A stretch of DNA of 64,000 nucleotides from Alsobacter ponti (GTDB lineage Bacteria; Pseudomonadota; Alphaproteobacteria; Rhizobiales; Beijerinckiaceae). A program made the position numbers and the translations under genes. Shown here in pieces: positions 43,244-51,075 of the stretch (its first letter is position 1; each line of letters begins with the position of its first letter). Under the pieces are notes generated by a model that ran no database searches, was not told where the DNA came from, and worked only from the letters and a program-made list of their open reading frames with translations. The stretch spans positions 20,825 to 84,824 of the forward strand of contig NZ_JANCLU010000020.1 of the NCBI RefSeq assembly GCF_024294805.1, written 5' to 3'.

Positions 43244-44038
43244 CTACACGCGCGCCCCGAACCGCGACAGGAACGCGCGCAGCCGTTCGACCTCGATCGC
43301 GCCGCCGAACAGTTCTCGGGGCGGCCCCGCGGCCGCGATCAGCCCGTCCGCCATGAAGACGACGCGGTTGCTGACATCCCGCGCGAAACCGATCTCGTGC
43401 GTCACGACGAGCATCGTCATCCCCTCGGACGCGAGCTGGAGGACGACATCGAGCACCTCGCCGACGAGTTCGGGGTCGAGGGCCGAGGTGATTTCGTCGA
43501 GGAGCAGGATCTTCGGGTCCATCGCCACCGCGCGGGCGATGCCGACGCGCTGCTGCTGGCCGCCGGACAATTCCGACGGGAGCCGGTCGAGCTTCTCGGC
43601 GAGGCCGACGCGGCGCAGCCAGTGCTCGGCGATGGCGCGCGCCTCCGCCTTCGGCTTGCGGCGGACCTTGACGAGGCCGAGCATGACGTTCTCGGCGGCC
43701 GTGAGGTGCGGGAACAGGTTGAACATCTGGAAGACCATGCCGGTCTCCGCCCGCATGCGCGCGAGATCGCGCTCCGAGCGCATCGCGCGGCGGGGGCCGT
43801 CCTGGTAGCCGACCTCCTCGCCGTCGATCCTGATCGATCCCTTGTCGTAGGTCTCCAGGAAGTTCACGCAGCGCAGCAGGGTCGTCTTGCCGCCGCCCGA
43901 CGGCCCGATGACCGTGACGACCTCGCCCTTCGCCACGTCGAGGTCCACCCCGCGCAGCACCGTGACCTGACCGTAGGCCTTCTCGAGGCCTCGAATGCGC
44001 AGCAGGGGCGTGCCCGAAGAGGGGTCCAGGACAGACAT
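43244..44038 (-). CDS. Polar amino-acid ABC transporter, ATP-binding protein
   Basis: A 264-residue ATPase of the GlnQ/HisP type. Walker A is GPSGGGKT (45-52), the signature is LSGGQQQRVGIARA, Walker B is ILLLDEITSALDPE, and the H-loop is VTHEIGFARDV. Start choice: a GTG at 44050 overlaps the permease stop, and the ATG at 44038 follows it; the ATG is preferred but both are possible. It energises the two permeases just upstream. Confidence 0.94.
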   Translation of the reverse strand: MSVLDPSSGTPLLRIRGLEKAYGQVTVLRGVDLDVAKGEVVTVIGPSGGGKTTLLRCVNFLETYDKGSIRIDGEEVGYQDGPRRAMRSERDLARMRAETGMVFQMFNLFPHLTAAENVMLGLVKVRRKPKAEARAIAEHWLRRVGLAEKLDRLPSELSGGQQQRVGIARAVAMDPKILLLDEITSALDPELVGEVLDVVLQLASEGMTMLVVTHEIGFARDVSNRVVFMADGLIAAAGPPRELFGGAIEVERLRAFLSRFGARV

Positions 44039-44042
44039 GGTG

Positions 44043-44693
44043 TCACTCACGGATATACGAGAAGCGCCGCTCGAGCATGCGGCTCAGCGCCGACAGGCCG
44101 TAATTGATGACGAAGTAGATGATCGCGCCGAGCACGTAGAGCGGCAGCGCGTTGTAGGTCCGCCCGATCACCTGCTGCATGGCGTGCATCAGGTCGGTGA
44201 CGCCGAGCAGCGAGACGAGGGCGCTGCCCTTCACCGCGTCGGTCACGCCGTTGATCCACGGCGGCAGGAAGCGGCGGATCGCCTGCGGCGCGATGACATA
44301 GGCGAGGCGCTGCGCGAAGGTCAGTCCGACGGCCTTGCCGGCGTCCATCTGCCCGCGCGGGATCGACCCGATGGCCCCGCGCACGTTCTCGATCACCTGC
44401 GCGGACTTGAACACTGTCAGCGCCAGCACCGCCGCCGAGAACGGCTGCAGGTTCAGCCCCGCGATCGGAAGTCCGTAGTAGATGAAGAAGATCAGCACGA
44501 GGATCGGGATACCCCGGACGATGTCGCTGAAGCCGCGCACCAGCCACCGCACCGGCGCCGGGCCGTAGACGAGGCCGATCCCCATCAGCCCGCCGATGGC
44601 CGTGGAGAGCACCACAACGAGCAGCGAGACGACGATGGTCGTCAGCAGGCCCTGCATCAGGAACGGGATCGCGTAGAGGATCGCCGCGAGCAT
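44043..44693 (-). CDS. Polar amino-acid ABC transporter permease (second)
   Basis: A 216-residue HisMQ-type permease with about five helices. The coupling region reads ALVSLLGVTDLMHAM and the typical GKAVGLTFAQRLAYVIAPQA is present. It forms the heterodimer with the permease at 44694-45359, whose stop codon lies directly before this ATG. It is part of a four-gene importer with the binding protein and ATPase. Confidence 0.94.
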   Translation of the reverse strand: MLAAILYAIPFLMQGLLTTIVVSLLVVVLSTAIGGLMGIGLVYGPAPVRWLVRGFSDIVRGIPILVLIFFIYYGLPIAGLNLQPFSAAVLALTVFKSAQVIENVRGAIGSIPRGQMDAGKAVGLTFAQRLAYVIAPQAIRRFLPPWINGVTDAVKGSALVSLLGVTDLMHAMQQVIGRTYNALPLYVLGAIIYFVINYGLSALSRMLERRFSYIRE

Positions 44694-45359
44694 CTAGCGT
44701 CCGATCACGAAGCGGCGCTCCAGCGCTCGCAGGGCGAGCAGGATCGCGTAGCCGGTGGCGAGATACATCGACGTCACCACCAGGTAGACCTCGGCGATCC
44801 TGAACGTATTGAAGTTGATCCACTGCGCGCCGTAGGTCAGCTCCGGCACGGCGATCACCGACGCCACGGAGGTGTCCTTGAACAGCGAAATGAAGGTGTT
44901 GGAGAGGGCGGGCAGGGTAATCCGCAGCATGGTCGGCAGGCGGACGTGGACAAGCCGCTGCCAGGGCGTGAGGCCGATGGCCTTGCCGGCGTCGATCAGG
45001 CCGCGCGGCACGGCGTCCAGGCCGGACCGGAACACCTCCACCAGATACGCCCCCGCGTACAGCGACAGCGTCGCGACGAACGAGGTGGTGGCGTCGTAGG
45101 AGATGTCGACCGCTGTCGGAAGGCCGTAGAAGACGAGGTAGACGAGCAGGATCAGCGGCACGTTGCGGATGAACTCGACATAGGCGCCGATCAGCGCCCG
45201 GACGATCCGCCCGCCCGACACGTGGATGACCGCGAGCGTGAGCCCGATCGCGATGCCGATGGCGATCGACACGAGCGCGAGTTCGAGGCTGAGGACGAGG
45301 CCGCCCCACAGCTTGTCGAAGTGGCGCCAGATCAGATTGAAGTTGAGGTGATAGCCCAT
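44694..45359 (-). CDS. Polar amino-acid ABC transporter permease (first)
   Basis: A 221-residue HisMQ-type permease with the GKAIGLTPWQRLVHVRLPTM coupling motif and FISLFKDTSVASVIAVPEL. The N-terminal loop (FNLIWRHFDKLW) precedes the first helix. It follows the binding-protein gene by 51 bases; this gap holds a 16-bp perfect hairpin just upstream of its start. Confidence 0.94.
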   Translation of the reverse strand: MGYHLNFNLIWRHFDKLWGGLVLSLELALVSIAIGIAIGLTLAVIHVSGGRIVRALIGAYVEFIRNVPLILLVYLVFYGLPTAVDISYDATTSFVATLSLYAGAYLVEVFRSGLDAVPRGLIDAGKAIGLTPWQRLVHVRLPTMLRITLPALSNTFISLFKDTSVASVIAVPELTYGAQWINFNTFRIAEVYLVVTSMYLATGYAILLALRALERRFVIGR

Positions 45360-45370
45360 GTTCGGCCCGG

Positions 45371-45406
45371 GACGGAGCCGGCGCGCTGCGGCGCGCCGGC
45401 TCCGTC
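45371..45406. other. Strong intercistronic hairpin after the binding-protein gene
   Basis: GACGGAGCCGGCGCGC pairs perfectly with GCGCGCCGGCTCCGTC over a four-base TGCG loop. It sits between the solute-binding gene and the first permease, eleven bases from the permease start. No T-run follows. It probably stabilises the binding-protein mRNA or reduces read-through. Confidence 0.6.
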
Positions 45407-45410
45407 GAGG

Positions 45411-46295
45411 TTAGATCGACGGGAAGCCGGGCGTGCGCGTCGGAGCGTCGAGGCCGAAATATTCCTTGAACGCCGCGTCGTAGAGTTCGTTCTGGTGGCC
45501 GTACATGGCGACGTTGAACGTCGTGTTGACGAAGTTCAGCCAGTCCGGGTCGCCCTGCCGCAGCGCCGCCGCGTAGAGCATCGAGAACCATTTCTTGCCG
45601 CTGTCGGAATAGCGGTTCGGGTTCTTGGCGACGAGCCAGCGGACGGTCGACAGGTCGATCGCCGCGGCGTCGGCCCGCTTCGACTCCAGCGCCTGGATCA
45701 CGTTGGCCTGGGTGTCGATCTGCATGACCTGGGCCTTGGGAAGAACCTCGTGCACCGAGCGCTCGGCGTCGACGTTCTGCAGGATCGACACCTTCGTGTT
45801 GGCGGCGCCGGCGAGCAGCTGGTCGAAGCTCTTGTTGGCGGCGTCCGGCCGGGTCAGAAGCGCGATGCCTTCCACGTAGTAGGGCCGCGTGAAGGCGACG
45901 AGCTGGGCGCGCTGGGGCGTCACCGTCATGAACTGGATGACGATGTCGACCTTGCCCGTCGTGATGTTGGGAATGCGCTGAGCCGGGTCCTGGCGGACGA
46001 ACTCGACCTTTGTCGCGTCGTCGAACAGGCCTTTGGCGAGAATGCGGGCCATGGTGATGTCCATGCCCACCAGCTCGCCCTTCTCGTTCTCGAAATGCCA
46101 CGGGGCGTTGGTGCTGCCCGTGCCGACAATCAGCTTGCCGCGGTCGAGCACCGTGCGCAGCACGCTGTTACCCGCCGCCTGCGCCGCCGCCTTCTGAGCG
46201 GTGGCCGTCACCGTGGCGGCCGCCGCGACGCCCGCGACGGCGAGCCCCGCCGTGCCGAGCTTGAGAAAGCCTCTGCGACCTTCTTCGTGTTCCAT
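45411..46295 (-). CDS. Polar amino-acid ABC transporter, periplasmic binding protein
   Basis: A 294-residue SBP_bac_3-type binding protein. The N-terminus has a twin-arginine-like signal (GRRGFLKLG, Arg7-Arg8) and an Ala-rich hydrophobic stretch, so Tat export is likely. The mature domain shows GTGSTNAPWHFENEKGELVG, VEFVRQDPAQRIPNI and VAKNPNRYSDSGKKWF. The ATG at 46295 has GGGAGGG four bases upstream, so the TTG at 46298 is not used. It is the first gene of the operon and is divergent from the IclR gene. Confidence 0.94.
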   Translation of the reverse strand: MEHEEGRRGFLKLGTAGLAVAGVAAAATVTATAQKAAAQAAGNSVLRTVLDRGKLIVGTGSTNAPWHFENEKGELVGMDITMARILAKGLFDDATKVEFVRQDPAQRIPNITTGKVDIVIQFMTVTPQRAQLVAFTRPYYVEGIALLTRPDAANKSFDQLLAGAANTKVSILQNVDAERSVHEVLPKAQVMQIDTQANVIQALESKRADAAAIDLSTVRWLVAKNPNRYSDSGKKWFSMLYAAALRQGDPDWLNFVNTTFNVAMYGHQNELYDAAFKEYFGLDAPTRTPGFPSI

Positions 46296-46352
46296 CAAAC
46301 CCTCCCCGTGATACCGGACCCCCTATCGGTGGCCGGCGGGTATCGCGCCGGT

Positions 46353-46366
46353 CAATTCCAGAATTG
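46353..46366. promoter_or_regulatory. Palindrome in the SBP/IclR divergent promoter
   Basis: CAATTC-CA-GAATTG, a perfect 6-bp inverted repeat 58 bases from the binding-protein start. It is a compact operator-type dyad likely to bind the divergent IclR regulator. Confidence 0.5.
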
Positions 46367-46378
46367 CGTAAGTCGTTG

Positions 46379-46396
46379 TGTCCGATATACTGGACA
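46379..46396. promoter_or_regulatory. Second palindrome in the SBP/IclR divergent promoter
   Basis: TGTCC-N8-GGACA, centred in the 190-base region between divergent genes. Further GGAC motifs follow (GTGGACTGGATGGAC). It may be a second operator or promoter element. Confidence 0.4.
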
Positions 46397-46486
46397 GCAA
46401 TCCTGTGGACTGGATGGACGTTATCAGATTAGCTGGGGTCGTAAAGTGGAAGTCTGTCGACCTACGCTGCAGGCCCAGGTGGCGGA

Positions 46487-47332
46487 ATGCTGAAATCGCA
46501 GGAACGGACGAACGGCCAAAGGCGGGCGGCGGCCGGGCAGGGCACGCGGGAGCGCGGAATCGACCGCGTCGTCCAACTGCTCGCCGCGCTGCACCGGCAC
46601 GGCCGTCCGGTCCGCATCGGCGAGCTGTGCGCCCTTGTCGAGGCGCCTCGATCCTCGACCTACGAGATCGTCCGCACCCTGGTCGACGCCGGCCTGCTCG
46701 AGACGTCGCCCGACAGCTCGGTCTTCTTCGGCAAGACGCTCTACTTCTACGGCATGGACTATCTGCGCGAGCACGATCTCGTCAGCCGCGGCAGGGACGA
46801 GGTCGACCGGCTGGCGCGGGAGACGGGGGAAACCTGCCAGTTCTGCATGCTGACCCGGGGCCAGTACACCGTCGTCCACATGCGGGCCGGCGTCCGGCCC
46901 TTCAGGATCAGCTCCGAAGTCGGCACCCGGATCCCGGCGCCGTGGACGGCGTCGGGCAGGCTGCTCTATTCCGATTTCGGCGACGACGAGATCCGGGCGC
47001 TGCTGAAGCCGGGCGATCTCGACATGCCCAACGGCCAGCGCCTTGGCGTGGACGAATTCGTGGCCTCCGTGCGCCAGGCGCGGGAGGAGGGGTTCTGCAT
47101 CACCTCGGGGCTGGTCGATGCGTACACTCATTGCCTCGCCGCGCCCATCCGCGACCATAACCACGGCACGGTTGCCACCATCTGCTTCGTGGTTCCCATC
47201 GACACGCCCGCGCAGCGGATCGCCCAGCTGCGCGACACGTTGGTCGCCAGCGGCCATGCGCTGTCCGTCAACCCGCCGTCGTCCGCGACGCCCGCCCGAA
47301 AGACCGCCCGTGCCGACCGCGCCGACAACTGA
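46487..47332 (+). CDS. IclR family transcriptional regulator (amino-acid cluster)
   Basis: A 281-residue regulator with a winged helix-turn-helix (about 20-85: RGIDRVVQLLAALHRHGRPV, ELCALVEAPRSSTYEIVRTL) and an IclR effector domain (about 95-260). It is divergent from the amino-acid importer and overlaps the D-serine-dehydratase-like gene by 23 bases. It likely controls both transport and degradation of the imported compound. The N-terminal 20 residues are Arg/Gln-rich and disordered. Confidence 0.93.
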   Translation: MLKSQERTNGQRRAAAGQGTRERGIDRVVQLLAALHRHGRPVRIGELCALVEAPRSSTYEIVRTLVDAGLLETSPDSSVFFGKTLYFYGMDYLREHDLVSRGRDEVDRLARETGETCQFCMLTRGQYTVVHMRAGVRPFRISSEVGTRIPAPWTASGRLLYSDFGDDEIRALLKPGDLDMPNGQRLGVDEFVASVRQAREEGFCITSGLVDAYTHCLAAPIRDHNHGTVATICFVVPIDTPAQRIAQLRDTLVASGHALSVNPPSSATPARKTARADRADN

Positions 47333-48392
47333 AATCGACACTCCAGCCCCGGTTCTCGATCTCGCGGTGGTCGAGCGCAACCTCGCGAGGGCGCAGGCCT
47401 ATTTCGCGCGGCACGGCATCGAGCTTCGCCCGCACGTCAAGACGCACAAGAGCGCCGCGCTGGCGCGCCGCCAGCGGGAGTTCGGGGCGGTCGGCGTCAC
47501 CTGCCAGAAGCTCGGCGAGGCCGAGGCGATGGCGGCCGGCGGCCTCGACGACATCCTCATCACCTTTCCGATCGTCGGGGACTCGAAGCTGCGGCGACTG
47601 ACCGCTCTGGCCGTGCGGGCGCGAATGACCGTCGCCGTCGACAGCGTGGAGGTCGCCGCCGGGATCGCCGACGCGTCGCGTCGGGCCGGCCAGCCGATCC
47701 GGCTGCTGGTCGAATGCGACACTGGCGGGGAACGCTGCGGCGTGCAGTCGCCTCTTGCGGCGGCGGAGCTGGCGGCCCGGATCGCGGCGCTGGAGGGCGT
47801 CTCGTTCGGCGGGTTGATGACCTACCCGCCCAAGGGACGGATCGAGCACACGGCGCGCTACCTCGCGGAAGCCGTCGCCCGACTGCGCGCGGCGGGGCTC
47901 GAGCCCGGGGTCGTCTCCGTCGGCGGCACCCCGGACATGTACCGGGCGCACGAGTTCGGCCTGACAAGCCTCGGCGTGACACAGGAGCATCGGCCGGGCA
48001 CCTATATCTTTTCCGACCGCTACATGGCGGCGCATGGAGTCGGCGGCATCGAGGACTGCGCCCTGCGGATCGTCGCCACGGTCGTCTCCCGCCCGACGCC
48101 GACCCGCGTCATCATCGACGCCGGATCCAAGGTCTTCTCCTCGGACCTGATGGGGTTCGAGGACTATGGCGTCGTCCTCGGGGCTCCGGGAGCGCGGCTG
48201 GAGAAGCTGAGCGAGGAGCACGGCCACCTGGCGCTGTCCGCGCCCTCGCCGACGCCGGGGATCGGCGACCGTCTGACCATCATCCCCAACCACGCCTGCG
48301 CCGTCACCAATCTCACGGACCGGTTCGTCACGCTCGGGCCGGACGGCCGCCTCGGCAGCCTGCCTGTCGACGCGCGCGGCAAGGTGACGTAA
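47310..48392 (+). CDS. D-serine dehydratase / D-threonine aldolase-like PLP enzyme
   Basis: A 360-residue fold-type III PLP enzyme related to eukaryotic-type D-serine dehydratase (DSD1) and D-threonine aldolase. The PLP Lys44 is in RPHVKTHK, and the metal ligands His328 and Cys330 are in PNHACAV. Such enzymes act on D-serine, D-threonine or 3-hydroxyaspartate. The start is a GTG at 47310 inside the IclR gene's end, with overlap of 23 bases, because the N-terminus PTAPTTEIDTPAPVLDL matches the family. It is co-transcribed with the IclR gene. Confidence 0.9.
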   Translation: MPTAPTTEIDTPAPVLDLAVVERNLARAQAYFARHGIELRPHVKTHKSAALARRQREFGAVGVTCQKLGEAEAMAAGGLDDILITFPIVGDSKLRRLTALAVRARMTVAVDSVEVAAGIADASRRAGQPIRLLVECDTGGERCGVQSPLAAAELAARIAALEGVSFGGLMTYPPKGRIEHTARYLAEAVARLRAAGLEPGVVSVGGTPDMYRAHEFGLTSLGVTQEHRPGTYIFSDRYMAAHGVGGIEDCALRIVATVVSRPTPTRVIIDAGSKVFSSDLMGFEDYGVVLGAPGARLEKLSEEHGHLALSAPSPTPGIGDRLTIIPNHACAVTNLTDRFVTLGPDGRLGSLPVDARGKVT

Positions 48393-48562
48393 GGCCAGGC
48401 CTCCCGTAGCGCACAAGCCTTCCGGAGGCGCGCCAAGGTTGACTGCCCGCCCCATGGGGGGTAGCGCTGGCGCATCTTGCGCGCGCTATGCCCGCGCCTC
48501 CTTCCGCGCCGTCGGACGAATGGTCGGAGGAGCTTCCGTCCCGCTCAGTCAATCGGACACCC

Positions 48563-50551
48563 ATGCCTTTTCCCGCGACCCATGCCAGCGTCGAGCGCGC
48601 GCTCGCCGAACGCGGCTATGCCGAACCCACGCCCGTGCAGGCGGCCGTGCTCGCCCCCGAGGCGCGGGACCGGGACCTGCTGGTCTCCGCCCAGACCGGA
48701 TCGGGCAAGACCATCGCGTTCGGTCTCGCGCTCGTGTCGACGCTGCTCGGAGAGGCCGAACGCTTTCCCCGCGCGGAGGAGCCGCTGGCGCTGGTGATCG
48801 CGCCGACGCGCGAGCTGGCCTTGCAGGTGCAGCGCGAGCTCGCCTGGCTTTACGCGCCGGCGCAGGCCCGCATCGTGTCATGCGTCGGGGGCATGGACGT
48901 GCGGCGCGAGGCGCGGGCGCTGGCGGAGGGCTGCCACGTGGTGGTGGGCACGCCGGGGCGGCTGCGCGACCATCTCGAGCGCGGCCGGCTCGATCCGTCG
49001 CGCCTGCGCGCCGTGGTCCTCGACGAAGCCGACGAGATGCTCGACCTCGGCTTTCGCGAGGACCTCGAATTCATCCTCGACTCGGCGCCGGCCGAGCGTC
49101 GGACGTTGCTGTTCTCGGCCACCATCGCGCGCGGCATCGCCGCGCTGGCGCAGCGCATTCAGCGCGACGCGCTGCGCATCGACACCGTCGACAGGAGCCA
49201 GCCGCACGCCGACATCGACTATAAGGTCGTGCAGGTCGCGCCGAGCGACGTCGAGCACGCCGTCGTCAACGTGCTGCGCTACTTCGATTCCCCCGGCGCG
49301 CTGGTGTTTTGCCATACGCGCGAGGCGGTGCGGAAACTCTACGGCAGCCTGGTCGAGCGCGGCTTCGTGGCGGTGGCGCTGTCGGGCGAGATGGGCCAGA
49401 ACGAGCGCAACCATGCTCTCCAGGCCCTGCGCGACGGGCGCGCCCGCGTCTGCGTGGCGACCGACGTGGCGGCGCGCGGCATCGACCTGCCGGGCCTCGA
49501 CCTGGTGATCCACGCCGAGCTGCCTCGGGGCCGGGACGCGCTGCTGCATCGCAGCGGCCGCACCGGCCGCGCCGGGCGCAAGGGCGTTTGCGTGCTGATC
49601 GCCCCGTTCAACCTGCGCCGCCGGACGGAGATGCTGCTGCGGCAGGCCGGGCTCGAGGCCGAGTGGCTGGGGCCGCCCTCGGCCGAGGACGTGCGCAAGC
49701 GCGACCGGGACCGCCTGATGCAGGACCCCATCTTCTCCGAGGAGAATACTGAGGAGGATACGGAGACGGCGCGCCTCCTGATGGAGCGGCGTTCGCCCGA
49801 GGAGATCGCCGCTGCCTTCGTGAGGGCCATACGCTCCCGCCTGCCGGAGCCGGAGGACGTCTATAGCTCCGCTCCCCAGCGCGACCGGGACGCGCGGGAG
49901 ACCCGCCGCCCCGCCCGCGAGCGAGACGACGCGGGCGCCGGCGCCGCTTACGATCCGCTGAAGGCGGAGCGTCACGCCGGCGGGCCGATGGTGTGGTTCC
50001 GCATGAGCATCGGCCGGCGCAAGAACGCCGATCCGCGCTGGCTGCTGCCGGTGATCTGCCGGCGCGGACACGTCACGAAGAAGGACATTGGCGCGATCCG
50101 CATCTTCGACAACGAGACCAGGTTCGAGATCGCCGAGGCGGCGGCCGAGAGGTTCGCCGAGGCGGCGCTGGGCAGGGGCGGCAAGGGCGAGGACATCCGG
50201 TTCGAGCGCAGCGAGCCGCCGGGCGCGCCGGGCGACCGGCAGGGCGCTCCGCGTCGGGCGCGCCCGACGTCCCATCCGCGTGAAGATGCGTCGGGCGGCG
50301 ACGGAGGCAGGGACGCCGGGACAGGCCACATCCCGCGTCCCCGCCGCGCCGCGCCGTCCGAGCCGGACGCAAGCCGGGACGCGCCGCAGGGCAAGCCGGC
50401 CTTCAAGCCCAGGCGCGCCCACGGCCCCGCCACCGCAGACGGCGAGCCGCGCCCCGAGACCGCGAAGCCAGGCCCGGGCTTCAAGAAGGGCGCCAAGGAG
50501 CGGCCGACCGGCCCCAAGCGCGCCCATAAGACCAAACCTCGCCGGGGCTGA
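48563..50551 (+). CDS. DEAD-box RNA helicase (CsdA/DbpA-type)
   Basis: A 662-residue RNA helicase. Q motif TPVQAAVL, Walker A SAQTGSGKT (42-50), DEAD at 154-157, SAT at 185-187 and HRSGRTGRAG are intact. A DbpA-like RNA-binding domain follows at about 480-560 (WFRMSIGRRKNADPRWLLPV). The C-terminal 100 residues are Arg/Pro/Lys-rich and disordered, typical of RNA-binding tails. It probably acts in ribosome or cold-stress RNA remodelling. The ATG at 48563 fits the family; a longer in-frame start at 48488 is less likely. No good ribosome site precedes either. Confidence 0.94.
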   Translation: MPFPATHASVERALAERGYAEPTPVQAAVLAPEARDRDLLVSAQTGSGKTIAFGLALVSTLLGEAERFPRAEEPLALVIAPTRELALQVQRELAWLYAPAQARIVSCVGGMDVRREARALAEGCHVVVGTPGRLRDHLERGRLDPSRLRAVVLDEADEMLDLGFREDLEFILDSAPAERRTLLFSATIARGIAALAQRIQRDALRIDTVDRSQPHADIDYKVVQVAPSDVEHAVVNVLRYFDSPGALVFCHTREAVRKLYGSLVERGFVAVALSGEMGQNERNHALQALRDGRARVCVATDVAARGIDLPGLDLVIHAELPRGRDALLHRSGRTGRAGRKGVCVLIAPFNLRRRTEMLLRQAGLEAEWLGPPSAEDVRKRDRDRLMQDPIFSEENTEEDTETARLLMERRSPEEIAAAFVRAIRSRLPEPEDVYSSAPQRDRDARETRRPARERDDAGAGAAYDPLKAERHAGGPMVWFRMSIGRRKNADPRWLLPVICRRGHVTKKDIGAIRIFDNETRFEIAEAAAERFAEAALGRGGKGEDIRFERSEPPGAPGDRQGAPRRARPTSHPREDASGGDGGRDAGTGHIPRPRRAAPSEPDASRDAPQGKPAFKPRRAHGPATADGEPRPETAKPGPGFKKGAKERPTGPKRAHKTKPRRG

Positions 50552-50581
50552 GGGACCCGAGCCCGCCGATGCTGCCCGTCG

Positions 50582-51010
50582 TCAGGCGAGGGCGCCGTGC
50601 GTGTGGCTCGTGTCGGACAGGGTTTCGATAACCCGGCAGTCGGCGACGCGACCGGTGGCGCACGTCTCCACCATGCGCTGGAGCTCGCCCTTGAGCGCCA
50701 GCAGCTTGGCGATGCGCTCGTCCACCTCGGCGAGCCGGGCGCGGGCGATCGTGTCGGCGGCGGCGCAGGACTGGTCCGGGTGATCCTGCAGCGACAGCAG
50801 CGTGCGGATGGCCTCCACCTCGAAGCCAAGCTCGCGCGCATGCCGGATGAAGGCGAGGCGGCGCAGGTCGGCGTCGTCGTAGACGCGGCGGTTGCCCTCG
50901 GTGCGCGGCGGCGCGGGCAGAAGCCCGATCTCCTCGTAGTAGCGGATGGTCGGCGGCTTCACGCCGCTGCGGCGGGCGACCTCGCCGATGGGGAACGATT
51001 GTCCGGACAT
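50582..51010 (-). CDS. MerR family heavy-metal-responsive regulator (ZntR/CadR/PbrR-like)
   Basis: A 142-residue MerR activator. The HTH is FPIGEVARRSGVKPPTIRYYEEIGLL, followed by a dimerisation helix. Cys82, Cys117 and Cys125 match the metal-loop pattern of Zn/Cd/Pb sensors (the C-terminal pair is eight residues apart). AGGAG lies eight bases before the ATG. It is divergent from the P-type ATPase gene, with a 65-base shared region that has a MerR-type promoter. It probably activates that gene when metal binds. Confidence 0.93.
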   Translation of the reverse strand: MSGQSFPIGEVARRSGVKPPTIRYYEEIGLLPAPPRTEGNRRVYDDADLRRLAFIRHARELGFEVEAIRTLLSLQDHPDQSCAAADTIARARLAEVDERIAKLLALKGELQRMVETCATGRVADCRVIETLSDTSHTHGALA

Positions 51011-51015
51011 CACGC

Positions 51016-51046
51016 TTGCTCCTCTAGTCACTGGAGGATGTAGGAC
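51016..51046 (+). promoter_or_regulatory. MerR-type operator/promoter for the P-type ATPase gene
   Basis: TTGCTC (-35) at 51016-51021 and TAGGAC (-10) at 51041-51046 are separated by 19 bases, the hallmark of MerR-activated promoters. A dyad CCTCTAGTCACTGGAGG (51021-51037; 7 of 8 pairs) fills the spacer. It lies 30 bases before the ATPase ATG and overlaps the regulator's own start region. Confidence 0.7.
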
Positions 51047-51075
51047 GGTTCGACAGAAATTCCCAGGGACGTGCG

